Origin: CAJQQK01 sp965224225
GTDB taxonomy: Bacteria > Pseudomonadota > Alphaproteobacteria > Rhizobiales > Hyphomicrobiaceae
Length of the DNA stretch: 64,000 nucleotides
Reading direction: 5' to 3'
Assembly: GCA_965224225.1 (NCBI GenBank)
Contig: CBDCZF010000001.1
Location: 165,204-229,203, forward strand
The stretch's first letter is position 1. Every line of letters starts with the position of its first letter. Under the pieces are notes generated by a model, which was not told where the DNA came from, did no database searches, and was given only the letters and a program-made list of their open reading frames with translations. Positions 27,962 through 38,000 of this stretch are shown piece after piece. The position numbers were made by a program, and so were the translations under genes.

Positions 27962-28891
27962 ATGGCGACCACCAACAGAACAGCATCGTTTCTGCGTGAT
28001 CTCCAGTTCCGCGCCGAATACTTGCTGCTGCGCGCGATCGTCGGGGCGGTACGTGCCTTGCCACTCGATGTCGCCGGCCACCTTTCGGCGAAATCCTGGC
28101 GGGCGCTGGCACCCCTCATCGCCCGCAAGCGCCACCGCCGCGCGCATGACAACGTCGCCATTGCCTTTCCTGATATGGCTGCCGCCGAGCGACAGCGCAT
28201 CGTGCTGGCCCACTGGGAAAACCTCGGCCGCGTCATGGTCGAGACCATGCAGATCGACCGCATCCTGGCCGAGCCCGAGCGCCTCGTCATCGAGGACAAG
28301 GTGGTCTTCATGCGCTATTGGAACAAGCTCGGGCCAACGATCGGCATATCACTGCATATGGGCAACTGGGAGTTTGCGGTCTGGCCGCTGACCGCTGCCA
28401 AGGCCAATCCGGCCGCTGTCTACCGCTCGGTCAACAATCCCTATGTCGACCGCTTTCTTCGCGAGCAGCGCGCGGCCCTCTATCCGGGTGGATTGTTCGG
28501 GCGCGGCCGCGTCGAAGGCGACCATGGCGATGACCAGCGCACGGCGCGGGCCATCACCGACTTCGTCAGACGCGGCGGCCGTCTCGGCATGGTCTGCGAT
28601 CTCCACGACCGCACCGGCTTGCCCGTGCCGTTCTTCGGCCGGCCCGCGCGCACGCAGGCGATTGGTGCCATGATCGCCCGCCGTCTCGGCTCGCGCATCT
28701 GGCTGTCGCGCTGTTTACGGGTCGGCAACGAAAGCCGGTTTCGCATTCAGATTATCGAACTCAAGGTGCCGCGCACCGCCAACAAGACCGAAGACGTCAC
28801 CTGGATCATGACCGCCATGCAGCAACAGTTCGAGGCCTGGGTTCGCGAACATCCCGAACAATGGATGTGGTCGAACCGGCGCTGGAGCTAA
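27962..28891 (+). CDS. lpxL: Lipid A biosynthesis acyltransferase (LpxL/HtrB family)
   Basis: Membrane-associated acyltransferase that adds a secondary acyl chain to Kdo2-lipid A. The 309-residue protein has an N-terminal hydrophobic segment, the catalytic HX4E-type block ISLHMGNWEF near residue 130, and the later conserved GGRLGMVCDLHDRTGLPVPF with FFGRPARTQ. These are all hallmarks of the LpxL/LpxM/Msb family. The ATG at 27962 gives the expected N-terminus. Which acyl chain and position it uses cannot be told. It is close upstream (35 bp) of the malyl-CoA lyase-like gene on the same strand. Confidence 0.87.
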   Translation: MATTNRTASFLRDLQFRAEYLLLRAIVGAVRALPLDVAGHLSAKSWRALAPLIARKRHRRAHDNVAIAFPDMAAAERQRIVLAHWENLGRVMVETMQIDRILAEPERLVIEDKVVFMRYWNKLGPTIGISLHMGNWEFAVWPLTAAKANPAAVYRSVNNPYVDRFLREQRAALYPGGLFGRGRVEGDHGDDQRTARAITDFVRRGGRLGMVCDLHDRTGLPVPFFGRPARTQAIGAMIARRLGSRIWLSRCLRVGNESRFRIQIIELKVPRTANKTEDVTWIMTAMQQQFEAWVREHPEQWMWSNRRWS

Positions 28892-28926
28892 GACACTTTA
28901 ACCCGATTGAACAAGGACAAACGATC

Positions 28927-29985
28927 ATGTCAGCCACGCGCACGCCAGCCGCCTTCTATGCCCCGCTTGCCGTTGGTGCTCCGGAGCCCTATCGCGCGCT
29001 TCCGGTTCGCCTCGAACGTATGATCCATTTCATCCCCCCGCACATTGCCAAAATCACTGACAAGCTGCCCCAGATCATCCCCACCGTCGACGTCGTCCTC
29101 GGCAATCTCGAAGACGCCATCCCGGCCGACGCCAAGGCTGATGCCCGCAACGGCTTTATTCACATGGCGCGCAACAACGAGCTTGGCGAGACCGGCCTTT
29201 GGACGCGGATCAATTGTCTGAATTCGCCCTGGGCCCTCGACGACATCACCGAGATCGTGACAGCGGTTGGCGACAAGCTCGATGTCGTCATGCTGCCGAA
29301 GGTCGAAGGCCCCTGGGACGTTCACTATCTCGACCAGCTGCTCGCCCAGCTCGAGGCCCGCGCCGGCGTCCAAAAGCCGATCCTTATCCACGCCATCCTC
29401 GAAACCGCCGGCGGCGTTGCCAACGTCGAGGCGATCGCGCAGGCCAGCCCGCGCATGCACGGCATGAGCCTCGGCCCTGCAGATCTCGCGGCCTCGCGTG
29501 GCATGAAAACGACGCGCGTCGGCGGCGGCCACCCGGCCTACGGCGTGCTTCGCGACAAGTCTGATGAAAACGAGGCTGCGCCACGCGACCTGATCCAGCA
29601 GGACCTTTGGCATTACACGGTCGCCAAAATGGTCGACGCCTGTCAGATGGCGGGCATCAAGGCGTTCTATGGTCCGTTCGGCGATTTCTCCGATCCGGCC
29701 GCCTGCGAGGCCCAATTCCGCAACGCCTTCCTGATGGGTTGCCTTGGCGCCTGGTCGCTGCACCCAAGCCAGGTCGAGATTGCCAAGCGCGTCTTCTCGC
29801 CCGATGTCGACGAAGTCCGATTCGCGTTGCGCATCCTCGAAGCCATGCCGGACGGCACCGGCGCGGTCATGCTCGACGGCAAAATGCAGGATGACGCAAC
29901 CTGGAAACAGGCCCGTGTAATCGTCGACCTGGCACGCATTGTCGCCCAAAAAGACCCTGAATTAGCAAAAGCTTACGGACTTTAA
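28927..29985 (+). CDS. HpcH/HpaI aldolase-citrate lyase family protein, malyl-CoA lyase-like
   Basis: A 352-residue TIM-barrel CoA-ester lyase. Visible family blocks are VVLGNLEDAIPADAKADARN (Mg-binding acidic motif), VMLPKVEGPWDVHY, HAILETAGGVANVEAIA, SLGPADLAASRG, FYGPFGDFSDP and WSLHPSQVEIAKRVFSPD. The last three closely resemble Rhodobacter Mcl1, the malyl-CoA / beta-methylmalyl-CoA lyase, and so suggest that reaction or malyl-CoA thioester hydrolysis. AAGGA lies 9 nt before the ATG at 28927. No serine-cycle or ethylmalonyl-CoA pathway genes are nearby, so the exact substrate is inferred only. Confidence 0.75.
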   Translation: MSATRTPAAFYAPLAVGAPEPYRALPVRLERMIHFIPPHIAKITDKLPQIIPTVDVVLGNLEDAIPADAKADARNGFIHMARNNELGETGLWTRINCLNSPWALDDITEIVTAVGDKLDVVMLPKVEGPWDVHYLDQLLAQLEARAGVQKPILIHAILETAGGVANVEAIAQASPRMHGMSLGPADLAASRGMKTTRVGGGHPAYGVLRDKSDENEAAPRDLIQQDLWHYTVAKMVDACQMAGIKAFYGPFGDFSDPAACEAQFRNAFLMGCLGAWSLHPSQVEIAKRVFSPDVDEVRFALRILEAMPDGTGAVMLDGKMQDDATWKQARVIVDLARIVAQKDPELAKAYGL

Positions 29986-30112
29986 AGGTTGGTCGGATAA
30001 CCTGGTCTATGGCATGTGGCCAGCAAGTCACTACATCTTAGCCACAACTGCCGATCGCTCTTGACGGTCGCAAAAGAACCGCTTGCAATGGCAATTGGGG
30101 AAACTTCAGCCG

Positions 30113-30469
30113 ATGACTGCAGCGATGGAGCACAATCAACTATCGATCAAGGTCGCGAAATTCCATGTCGGACAGGTCGTCCGGCATAGGTTTTATCCGT
30201 TCCGCGGCGTGATTTTCGACATCGATCCGGAGTTCGCCAACACCGAGGAATGGTGGCAGGCGATCCCGGAAGACATCCGCCCGCGCAAGGACCAGCCATT
30301 CTACCATCTGCTCGCCGAGAACGACGAGTCCGAGTACGTCGCCTACGTCTCGGAGCAGAACCTGCTGCACGACGACAGCGATCAGCCGCTGCGCCATCCC
30401 CAGATCCAGGAACTCTTCGAACAGGATGAGCAGGGCCAGTTGCGCGCGACGTTCCTCAGCGCCCATTGA
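30113..30469 (+). CDS. hspQ: Heat shock protein HspQ (YccV family)
   Basis: HspQ binds hemimethylated DNA and acts as a specificity factor for the Lon protease in enterobacteria. The 118-residue protein has the single YccV domain: KFHVGQVVRHRFYPFRGVIF, DIDPEFANTEEWW, PFYHLLAENDESEYVAYVSE, QNLLHDDSDQP. The ATG at 30113 is chosen; an in-frame ATG at 30125 is also possible. A bidirectional terminator follows it. Confidence 0.92.
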   Translation: MTAAMEHNQLSIKVAKFHVGQVVRHRFYPFRGVIFDIDPEFANTEEWWQAIPEDIRPRKDQPFYHLLAENDESEYVAYVSEQNLLHDDSDQPLRHPQIQELFEQDEQGQLRATFLSAH

Positions 30470-30526
30470 GGCGACCCAGCCCCGTTCCACTGCCTCCAGA
30501 CTCCGGCTGGGCCGGCGCTACCAATC

Positions 30527-30561
30527 AAAAAGCCCCTGACCAGATGATCAGGGGCTTTTTT
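30527..30561. terminator. Bidirectional terminator between hspQ and ialB
   Basis: A GCCCCTGA / TCAGGGGC stem (30532-30539 and 30548-30555) is flanked by AAAAA on the left and TTTTTT on the right, so it can terminate transcripts from both convergent genes. Confidence 0.92.
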
Positions 30562-30580
30562 GTTTCATTGATACTTGTGA

Positions 30581-31357
30581 CTATTGCTTCTTGATCGGCT
30601 GCGGATCCGGGATCTTGGCACCGGACCGCCGAGCGCGCTCTTCGGCCAGGATCTGCTTACGCCGAGCATCGAGCGCACGTAGCGCATTCTTCCGAGCGGC
30701 TTCGTATTTCTCGAGATCGGTCGGCTTACCGTCCATCACCTTCGAGAACCCGGCCAGACTGACCGGCACTTCAACCACCTGGCCATCGCCACGAAACGCC
30801 TTGACCAGCATCACCGCGCCCTTGCGCATATCATCGATCAGCGGCTTCGGCGCCGGCACCTCGGCACTGCAGCTGCCCGGCCCGCAGCGCGTGTAGCCGA
30901 CCTTGAGGATCTTGAGGTCTTTCTTGTCGACCTCTTTTTTGTCCTTGATCAGCTTCCACTGTGAGGCCGTGTAGACGGCCGCCAGAATACCGGGCTTGAT
31001 CGCCATCTGTTGGGGCAGTGAGAACGAGATGATCAGGCCGAGTTCATCAACGTCCTTGATCTTCTGAACCTGAATCGACATCGCCGCGAATGGGGCGAGC
31101 TGCTCATAGCGGGTCCGGCAGATATACTTCTTCACCTGCGTCGGCTTGGCATTCGGGTCCTTGGGAAAATGCGTGACCATGGTGTCCTTGCACACCTTCA
31201 CCCAGGCCACAGGCTCCTGTTTCTTGGCCGCCTTTTGCGCAAGGGCAGGCCCTGCTGCGATCAATGCGCAACTGCCGATCAATACGGCGGCCGGGCGCAT
31301 CATTCGCGCTGATCGTGCCTGGCGGAAGCCGGCAATCATCTGTCCCCACATTCGCAT
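30581..31357 (-). CDS. ialB: Invasion-associated locus B (IalB) family protein
   Basis: A secreted protein of about 258 residues. After a basic start, the signal segment MRPAAVLIGSCALIAAGPALAQ is followed by the IalB core: VKVCKDTMVTHF, SIQVQKIKDVDELGLIISFS, PQQMAIKPGILAAVYTA and GYTRCGPGSCSAEVPA, with paired cysteines. The family is widespread in Hyphomicrobiales and periplasmic; its role outside Bartonella is not established. The C-terminus is an Arg/Lys/Ala-rich helix. I chose ATG at 31357 over the adjacent GTG at 31360. Confidence 0.85.
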   Translation of the reverse strand: MRMWGQMIAGFRQARSARMMRPAAVLIGSCALIAAGPALAQKAAKKQEPVAWVKVCKDTMVTHFPKDPNAKPTQVKKYICRTRYEQLAPFAAMSIQVQKIKDVDELGLIISFSLPQQMAIKPGILAAVYTASQWKLIKDKKEVDKKDLKILKVGYTRCGPGSCSAEVPAPKPLIDDMRKGAVMLVKAFRGDGQVVEVPVSLAGFSKVMDGKPTDLEKYEAARKNALRALDARRKQILAEERARRSGAKIPDPQPIKKQ

Positions 31358-31601
31358 CACCTCATCTTCCGAATTCGTACTTGGGCCGATATCAAATTCA
31401 CCAGCACAGACCTAGGATTTTCTTTCAGGTTGCCGATCCTGTCCCGCACATTGGCGATCACCACAAGCCGTGGCGGAGTAAAGGAGAGATTGCGGCAATC
31501 ACGTGACAATCTCTATCTTCGCACATTGTTGTTCTACCTCACCAAGGTCACGTGGCCAAACGGCCACGTCTGCAACTGCAGCTATCAGACGGGAGCGCGC
31601 C

Positions 31602-33461
31602 TTGCCGGAAACAGTCCCAATAGAGAGAGGCACCAATAGAATCCGGCTGCCAATCGCTCGAATCTTGCGCACGCTTACCCTGCTCACGGCGTTCCTGGTG
31701 ATCGCAGCGCCGACGGTTAACGCCGCTGCGCTCGAAAACCAGCACGGCATCGCCATGCATGGTGCACCGGCGCTCGCCCCGGGCTTCAAGCACTTCCCCT
31801 ACGTCAATCCCAAAGCCCCCAAGGGCGGCCGCCTAAGCCTTGGCCGGCCGGACACGTTCAGCAGCCTCAACCCATTCATCCCACGCGGCGTCGTGCCGGA
31901 TATGCTGCGTGGCTACGTCTACGAAAGCCTGCTTGCACGCAGCGGCGATGAACCGTTCACCCTCTACTCCCATATCGCCCGCTCGATCGATGTTGCCGAA
32001 GACCGCTCCTGGATCACCTTTCATCTCGATCCGCGCGCCAGGTTTTCCGACGGCCGGCCAATCCGGCCTGAAGACGTGATCTTTTCCCACGAAATCCTGC
32101 GCACCAAGGGCCACCCCTACATGCGCAGCCACTACGGCAAGGTCGCGCTTGCCGAAAAGATCGGTGAGCGATCGGTCAAATTCTCGTTCAATACGGCCGG
32201 TGACCGCGAGATCGCGCTGATCATGGCGCTGATGCCGATCCTGCCGCGCCATGCGATTGATGCGGAAACCTTCGACCAGACGAGCCTCGCGCCGCCCCTC
32301 GGCAGCGGCCCTTACGTTGTCGAAAAGGTCGACCCCGGCCATTCGCTCGTCTTCAAGCGCAACGCCGATTACTGGGCCAGGGATCTGCCGACGCGGCTGG
32401 GCCTTTATAATTTCGACGAGGTCAAAGTTACCTACTTTCGCGATGCATCGGCTCGCTTCGAAGCATTCAAGACAGGCGCCATCAACGCGCGAAACGAAAT
32501 AGACCCCGCCCGCTGGGTCGACGGCTATGATTTTCCGGCCATGCGCGACCGCCGTGCCCGCAAGCTGACATTCAAAACCGGGGCGCCTGCCGGTATGAGC
32601 GGCCTGATCTTCAACACCCGCCGCGACAAGTTTGCAGATATTCGCGTACGCCGCGCCCTGATGCACGTCTTCGACGGCCCGTCGATCAACAAATCCCTGT
32701 TTCACGGCCGCTTCGTGCGCTCTGAAAGCTTTTTCGCCCGCTCTGCCCTGGCCTCGACCGGCAAGCCGGCATCGCCGCGTGAACGAGAATTACTCGCTCC
32801 CTTTGGACAGCTTATCGATCCAGATATCCTGGCTGGCAAATGGCGGCTGACATCTGAGCGTTCGTCAGGAGACCATCGACGCGATCTGCGCGCCGCCCTG
32901 AAGCTCCTGAACGAAGCCGGCTATAAGCTCGACCACGGACGGCTGATCGATCAGGCCACCGGCCGCCAGTTCGACATCGAGTTACTCGTGATATCGACAC
33001 CGCAGCAGCGCCTGGCACTGGCCTACGCGGCCTCGCTCAAGCGACTGGGAATCGCTGCCCGCGTACGCAGGATCGAGGCATCGCAATACTGGTCGCGTAT
33101 TGGCCGCTTCGAGTTCGACATCATCCAGTGGCACTACTCGGCATCGCTTTCGCCCGGCAACGAGCAGATCAACCGGTGGGCCGGTTCGCACGCCACCATC
33201 GAGCGCAGTCTCAACTTCGCCGGCGCCAAAAGCGCCGCCGTCGATGCCATGATCGAGGCGATGCTGAAGGCCGTTGAACGCGATGATTTCGAGACTGCCG
33301 TCAGCGCCTACGATCGCGCCTTGCTCTCCGGCTTCTACCTGGTCCCGCTGTTCCATCTGCCCGAGCAATGGTTCGCCGCCTGGTCCGACCTGCGCCAGCC
33401 TGCCACGCCACCACTGCTCGGCACCGGCTACGCGCTCTGGTGGAGCGCTGCCCATGAATAA
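31602..33461 (+). CDS. Family 5 extracellular solute-binding protein, YejA-like
   Basis: Periplasmic peptide-binding component of an ABC importer. Blocks typical of YejA-like proteins are visible: FKHFPYVNPKAPKGGRLSL, DTFSSLNPFIPRG, SDGRPIRPEDVIFSHE, PPLGSGPYVVEKVDPG and YFRDASARFEAFKTGAINAR. A signal peptide (LRTLTLLTAFLVIAAPTVNA) precedes. The start is probably TTG at 31602, since GGGAG lies 6 nt upstream and no in-frame ATG precedes the signal peptide except one at 31503 that would add an unlikely leader. No permease or ATPase genes (yejBEF type) are adjacent, so the transporter partner is elsewhere or absent. Confidence 0.82.
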   Translation: MPETVPIERGTNRIRLPIARILRTLTLLTAFLVIAAPTVNAAALENQHGIAMHGAPALAPGFKHFPYVNPKAPKGGRLSLGRPDTFSSLNPFIPRGVVPDMLRGYVYESLLARSGDEPFTLYSHIARSIDVAEDRSWITFHLDPRARFSDGRPIRPEDVIFSHEILRTKGHPYMRSHYGKVALAEKIGERSVKFSFNTAGDREIALIMALMPILPRHAIDAETFDQTSLAPPLGSGPYVVEKVDPGHSLVFKRNADYWARDLPTRLGLYNFDEVKVTYFRDASARFEAFKTGAINARNEIDPARWVDGYDFPAMRDRRARKLTFKTGAPAGMSGLIFNTRRDKFADIRVRRALMHVFDGPSINKSLFHGRFVRSESFFARSALASTGKPASPRERELLAPFGQLIDPDILAGKWRLTSERSSGDHRRDLRAALKLLNEAGYKLDHGRLIDQATGRQFDIELLVISTPQQRLALAYAASLKRLGIAARVRRIEASQYWSRIGRFEFDIIQWHYSASLSPGNEQINRWAGSHATIERSLNFAGAKSAAVDAMIEAMLKAVERDDFETAVSAYDRALLSGFYLVPLFHLPEQWFAAWSDLRQPATPPLLGTGYALWWSAAHE

Positions 33462-33686
33462 GGAAATACTCTTGACATGTTTTGGGAAAAATCGTCCCGG
33501 GCCGGCGTCACAATCCCGCGGCAGCGGGAAACTATTATGCGCACCGAGCATAGACGTTCGCAGACGTACGACAATTGCTCGATATGAGCTTATAAGTGTC
33601 CGGTAAGGTCTCGGACGGGAGTGCGGCAACCGCTGCGCCGCCCTCGGCTCGGTACGCAGGCATCAATCTTGGCAGGGAGGTAAAGT

Positions 33687-34949
33687 GTGAAACTCATCAG
33701 ATCAATGGCCGCGGTGCTGGCGCTTGGCATGCTCGGAGCTCCAGCGGCATTCGCTCAATCAGGCATCGGTGCCGGCCTCGCGAAGCCTGCAACCACACAA
33801 TTGGTTGAGAAGGCCCAATTCGGCCTGAGGTTCGGCATGTCGCCGGAGGGTGTCCGGCGCAAACTGACCGACGACGGCTATACCGAAATCGACATCACCT
33901 TCCTAGGCATCCTGGCTGCCAAAGCCGATGCCTGCCGGCGTGGCACCCGCTACCGCGTCAAATTGCGCCCGGATGGCAGCTATGAATATCGCGAAAAGAT
34001 CGGCACCTGCCGCCCTCCTGTCGATGCAGCTGGCGTGATCAGCATTCTCGAGCGGGAAGGATACCGCCGCGTCGACGTTGACGACGACAAGATCCCCTAC
34101 ATCGCCGAGGCCTGCCGCAGAGGCGACCGTTATCGCTTCGAGGTCAGTGAATTCGGCGACGTCACCAGCCGCAACCGCATTGGGCGCTGCGAGCCTGAGA
34201 TGATGTCGCCTCGCGACATCCGTCGTGCTCTGCGCAAGGACGGCTTCGACCGCATCAAGTTCATCGACCGCACACCGCCGCGCTACGTGATAGAGGCCTG
34301 CGAAGGCAATCGCCGCGTACGCCTGACGATCGACCGACGCGGACGCGAGCGCAACAGCGAGCGGATCGGTCGCTGCCGACCGCCGGTCGACACTGCTGGC
34401 GTCGAAGGCCTGCTGCGCAATGCCGGCTACAATCGCATTTCGATCGTCGACGAAAAACGCCCCCGACGCGTCGGCACCGGCAGACGCAGTGGCGGCCTCA
34501 AGCGCTATCGTGCCGAAGCCTGCAAGGGGACCGACCGTATGCGCCTTGTCATCTCGCCGTGGGGACATTTCGTCAACGAGCGCAAGATCGGCGAGTGCCC
34601 GCCGCCGGTAACCGCGGAAGCCCTCAGGAAGGCACTTGAAGAACATCCCAAAGGTTTCAAGGTCCTCGAAATGCGCCGCGGCAGCCGTTATGCCCACGAA
34701 GCAGTGGTCTGCCATCAGGGCCGCAAGATCCGCATGCTCTTCTCGCTCTACGGCAAGTTCGAGCACGAAGAAGCCGATGGCCGCTGCCTGTCGCCGCGCG
34801 TCGAGGAAATCATGACCAGAATGCGCAACGGCAATTTGCGCGACGTCAAGATGTACGTCGAAGGCTGCCGCCGCGGCCGGCTCTACCGCCATGAAATCGA
34901 CGAGTACGGCAACCTCTCGGAGCGCCAGCGCATCGGGCGCTGCCGCTGA
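33687..34949 (+). CDS. Secreted protein of six cysteine-paired repeats, unknown function
   Basis: A 420-residue protein with a Sec signal peptide (ending APAAFAQ), followed by six repeats of about 50-75 residues starting near residues 55, 110, 170, 235, 310 and 370. Each repeat has a helix (for example VISILEREGYRRVDV), then ACRRGDRYR-like and, about 20 residues on, IGRCRPP-like motifs, giving two cysteines per repeat that could form a disulfide. The start is GTG at 33687 with a strong GGGAGG 7 nt upstream. A strong terminator follows. The repeats faintly recall PepSY-like folds, but I do not recognise the family. It stands alone between the YejA-like gene and mfd. Confidence 0.7.
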   Translation: MKLIRSMAAVLALGMLGAPAAFAQSGIGAGLAKPATTQLVEKAQFGLRFGMSPEGVRRKLTDDGYTEIDITFLGILAAKADACRRGTRYRVKLRPDGSYEYREKIGTCRPPVDAAGVISILEREGYRRVDVDDDKIPYIAEACRRGDRYRFEVSEFGDVTSRNRIGRCEPEMMSPRDIRRALRKDGFDRIKFIDRTPPRYVIEACEGNRRVRLTIDRRGRERNSERIGRCRPPVDTAGVEGLLRNAGYNRISIVDEKRPRRVGTGRRSGGLKRYRAEACKGTDRMRLVISPWGHFVNERKIGECPPPVTAEALRKALEEHPKGFKVLEMRRGSRYAHEAVVCHQGRKIRMLFSLYGKFEHEEADGRCLSPRVEEIMTRMRNGNLRDVKMYVEGCRRGRLYRHEIDEYGNLSERQRIGRCR

Positions 34950-34972
34950 GGTTCAACCTGAGCAAATCATCA

Positions 34973-35001
34973 ACGGGGCATCATTCGATGCCCCGTTTTT
35001 T
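34973..35001 (+). terminator. Rho-independent terminator after the six-repeat protein gene
   Basis: The 10 bp stem ACGGGGCATC / GATGCCCCGT with loop ATTC is followed by TTTTT on the plus strand. It ends 3 bp before the mfd stop and so might weakly serve both convergent genes. Confidence 0.9.
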
Positions 35002-35004
35002 GCC

Positions 35005-38000
35005 TCAAGCGGCAACCTCCTGACGGTTGACCAGATCGGCCAACTTTCGTGCGACCCCCACGACACCTTTCACGCGTTCCGCCTCTTCCGACCACTCTGC
35101 CTTGAAGACCAGCTTGTGATCAGCCTGCAGGCGAGCTGCTCCGCGCGCGCCCTGCATGAATTCAACGAGCCCCGCCGGATTGGCAAACTCGTTGTTGCGG
35201 AACTGTAAGACCGCCCCTTTGGGCCCGGCATCGACCTGGGCGATGCCGGCTGCAGCGCAGAACGCCTTGATCTCGATGATGTCGAGCAGCGCCTTGACTT
35301 GGTCCGGCAGCGCTCCGAAACGATCCTCGAGTTCGCCGGCAAACTCATCGATCTCGGCCCGGCTGCCAAGTCCAGAAAGCCGGCGATAGAGACCGAGCCT
35401 GACCTGCAGATCGGCAACATACGTCTCAGGAATAAGGCTGGCGATACCAAGCGAGATCTGCGGCGACCACTTCTCTTCTACCTCTGACCCGCCATCGTTT
35501 TTGAGGGCCGTGATCGCCTCTTCGAGCATCGACTGGTAGAGCTCGAAACCGACCTCGCGGATGTGACCGGACTGCTCTTCACCGAGCAGGTTGCCGCCGC
35601 CACGAATATCGAGGTCGTGGCTTGCGAGCGAAAAGCCGGCACCGAGCGTGTCGAGCGAATGCAGCACCTTGAGGCGCTTGGCGGCCCCCTCTGTCAGGCG
35701 CTTGCCGGGCGGTGTCGTGAAATAGGCATAGGCGCGCGTCTTGGATCGCCCGACCCTGCCGCGCAACTGATAGAGCTGGGCAAGGCCGAACATATCGGCG
35801 CGATGCACAATCATCGTGTTGGCATTGGGCACATCGAGACCGGATTCGACGATTGCCGTCGACAGCAAAATATCGAACTCGCCGTCGTAGAACGCACTCA
35901 TGATCCGTTCGAGTTCGCTCGGCGGCAGTTGGCCGTGCGCGCGCGCAACCCGCAATTCCGGCACGCTTTCGGCCAGGAACTCGGCGACCTCGTCGAGATC
36001 GGCAATCCGCGGCACGACATAGAACGTCTGACCGCCCCGATAGCGCTCCCGGCGCAGCGCCTCGCGCAGGATGACGGGATCGAACGGCGACACGAACGAG
36101 CGCACCGCCAGCCGGTCGACCGGCGGCGTCGTGATCAGCGACAGTTCGCGCACACCCGAGAGTGCCAGCTGCAGAGTGCGCGGGATCGGCGTCGCCGACA
36201 GCGTGAGGACGTGCACGTCCTCGCGCATCTGCTTCAGGCGCTCCTTGTGGGCAACGCCGAAGTGCTGCTCCTCATCGACGATTACCAGGCCGAGATGAGC
36301 AAACTCGACCGACTTGCCAAGCAGCGCGTGCGTGCCGATGACGACGTCGACCTGGCCATCCTTGAGGCCCTTCTTGACGGCTGCAAGCTCCTTGGCACCG
36401 ACCAGCCGTGAAGCTTGCGCGATCTTGATCGGAAAGCCCCGAAAACGCTCGACGAACGAACGGTAATGCTGGCGGGCAAGCAAGGTCGTCGGCACCACGA
36501 TCGCGACCTGATGGCCGGCAAGCGTGGCGATGAAGGCAGCCCGCATCGCGACCTCGGTCTTGCCGAAACCCACGTCACCGCACACCAGCCGGTCCATCGG
36601 CCGGCCCGCTGCCAGATCCTCGAGGACCGACTCGATACTTGCCAGCTGGTCCTCCGTTTCCTCGAAGGGAAAGCGTGCGATGAACTCATCGTAGGCACCA
36701 TCAGGGGGCACCATGCGCGGCGCTTCGCGAAGCGCACGGAGTGCTGCGACCTTGATCAGTTCAGCCGCGATCTCGCGCAGGCGCTGCTTGAGGCGGGCCT
36801 TGCGCGTCTGCCAGCCGGCGCCGCCGAGCCTGTCGAGTTGGGCTGCTTCACTATCGGACCCATAGCGCGACAAAAGTTCGATGTTCTCGACCGGCAGAAA
36901 CAGCTTGTCGCCGCCGGCATAGACGAGTTCCAGGCAGTCGTGCGCCGCGCCCAACGCCTCAACGGTTTTGAGACTTTCGAAACGCCCGATGCCGTGGTCG
37001 GCATGCACGACGAGATCGCCGGGCGCCAGTGCGGTTGCCTCGGTGATCACATCGGCGGCGCGCTTGCGCTTGCGCCTTGGCCTGACCAGGCGGTCGCCGA
37101 GCACATCCTGCTCGCCGATCACGGCAAGGTCATCCGTCTCGAAGCCATGTTCGAGCCCGAGCACCGCCATCGCCGTGTACTCGCCCGGCAGTTTGCGCGC
37201 ATCGTTGATGTTTTCGACCGGACGCACGTCCTCGAGGCCGCGCTCTTCGAGCAGCTTGGTCAGCCGCTCGCGCGCACCGGCCGTCCAGGCGGCCACGAGC
37301 ACGCGCTTGTTCTGGGCGATCCGCGATTTGATATGGGCCACGACCGTAGCGAACAGGTCGCTCTCGTCACTCAGGCGCTCCGGCGCAAAGTTGCGCGAGC
37401 GCCGGCCGCCGAAGTCGATGGCCGCAACCTTGCCGTCCTCGTTGAAGACCGTGAATCTCGCGTTCTCGCGGGCTTCGATCAGGCCCTGCCATTCATCGCG
37501 CCCGATGAACATTTTCTCTGGCGGCACCGGCCGGTAGGGCGGCGCCCCGAAGGTCTGCGCCTCGAGCCCCTCGACTCGCGCTTGGTAGTGCTCTTCGATC
37601 TGCTCGAAACGCTGCTCGAAGGCCTCAGCACTCAGATCATCCAAGGTCACCCGGGCCGCATCGAGGTAATCGAAGATCGTCTCGACCTGCTCGTGAAAGA
37701 ACGGCAGCCAGTGCTCCATGCCGGGAAAGCGCTGCCCCTCACTCACCGCCTGATAGAGCGGATCATCCCCTGTCGCACCGCCGAACGTTTCTACGTAGCG
37801 CTGGCGAAAGAGCCGGATTGCTTCCTCGCCGAACGCACATTCGCTCATCGGCATCAGGATCAGCTTCTGGATGGTGCGCCCGGTCCGCTGCGTCTCGGGA
37901 TCGAAGGCCTTGATGGATTCGAGCGTGTCGCCGAAGAAATCGAGCCGCACGGGGTTGGCGCGTCCAGGTGGAAAGAGATCGATGATACCGCCGCGCACGG

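Noticed and set aside
33472..33477. TTGACA that might be a -35 promoter box for the six-repeat protein gene
   Set aside because: No acceptable -10 element lies 16-18 nt downstream, so the match is probably chance.
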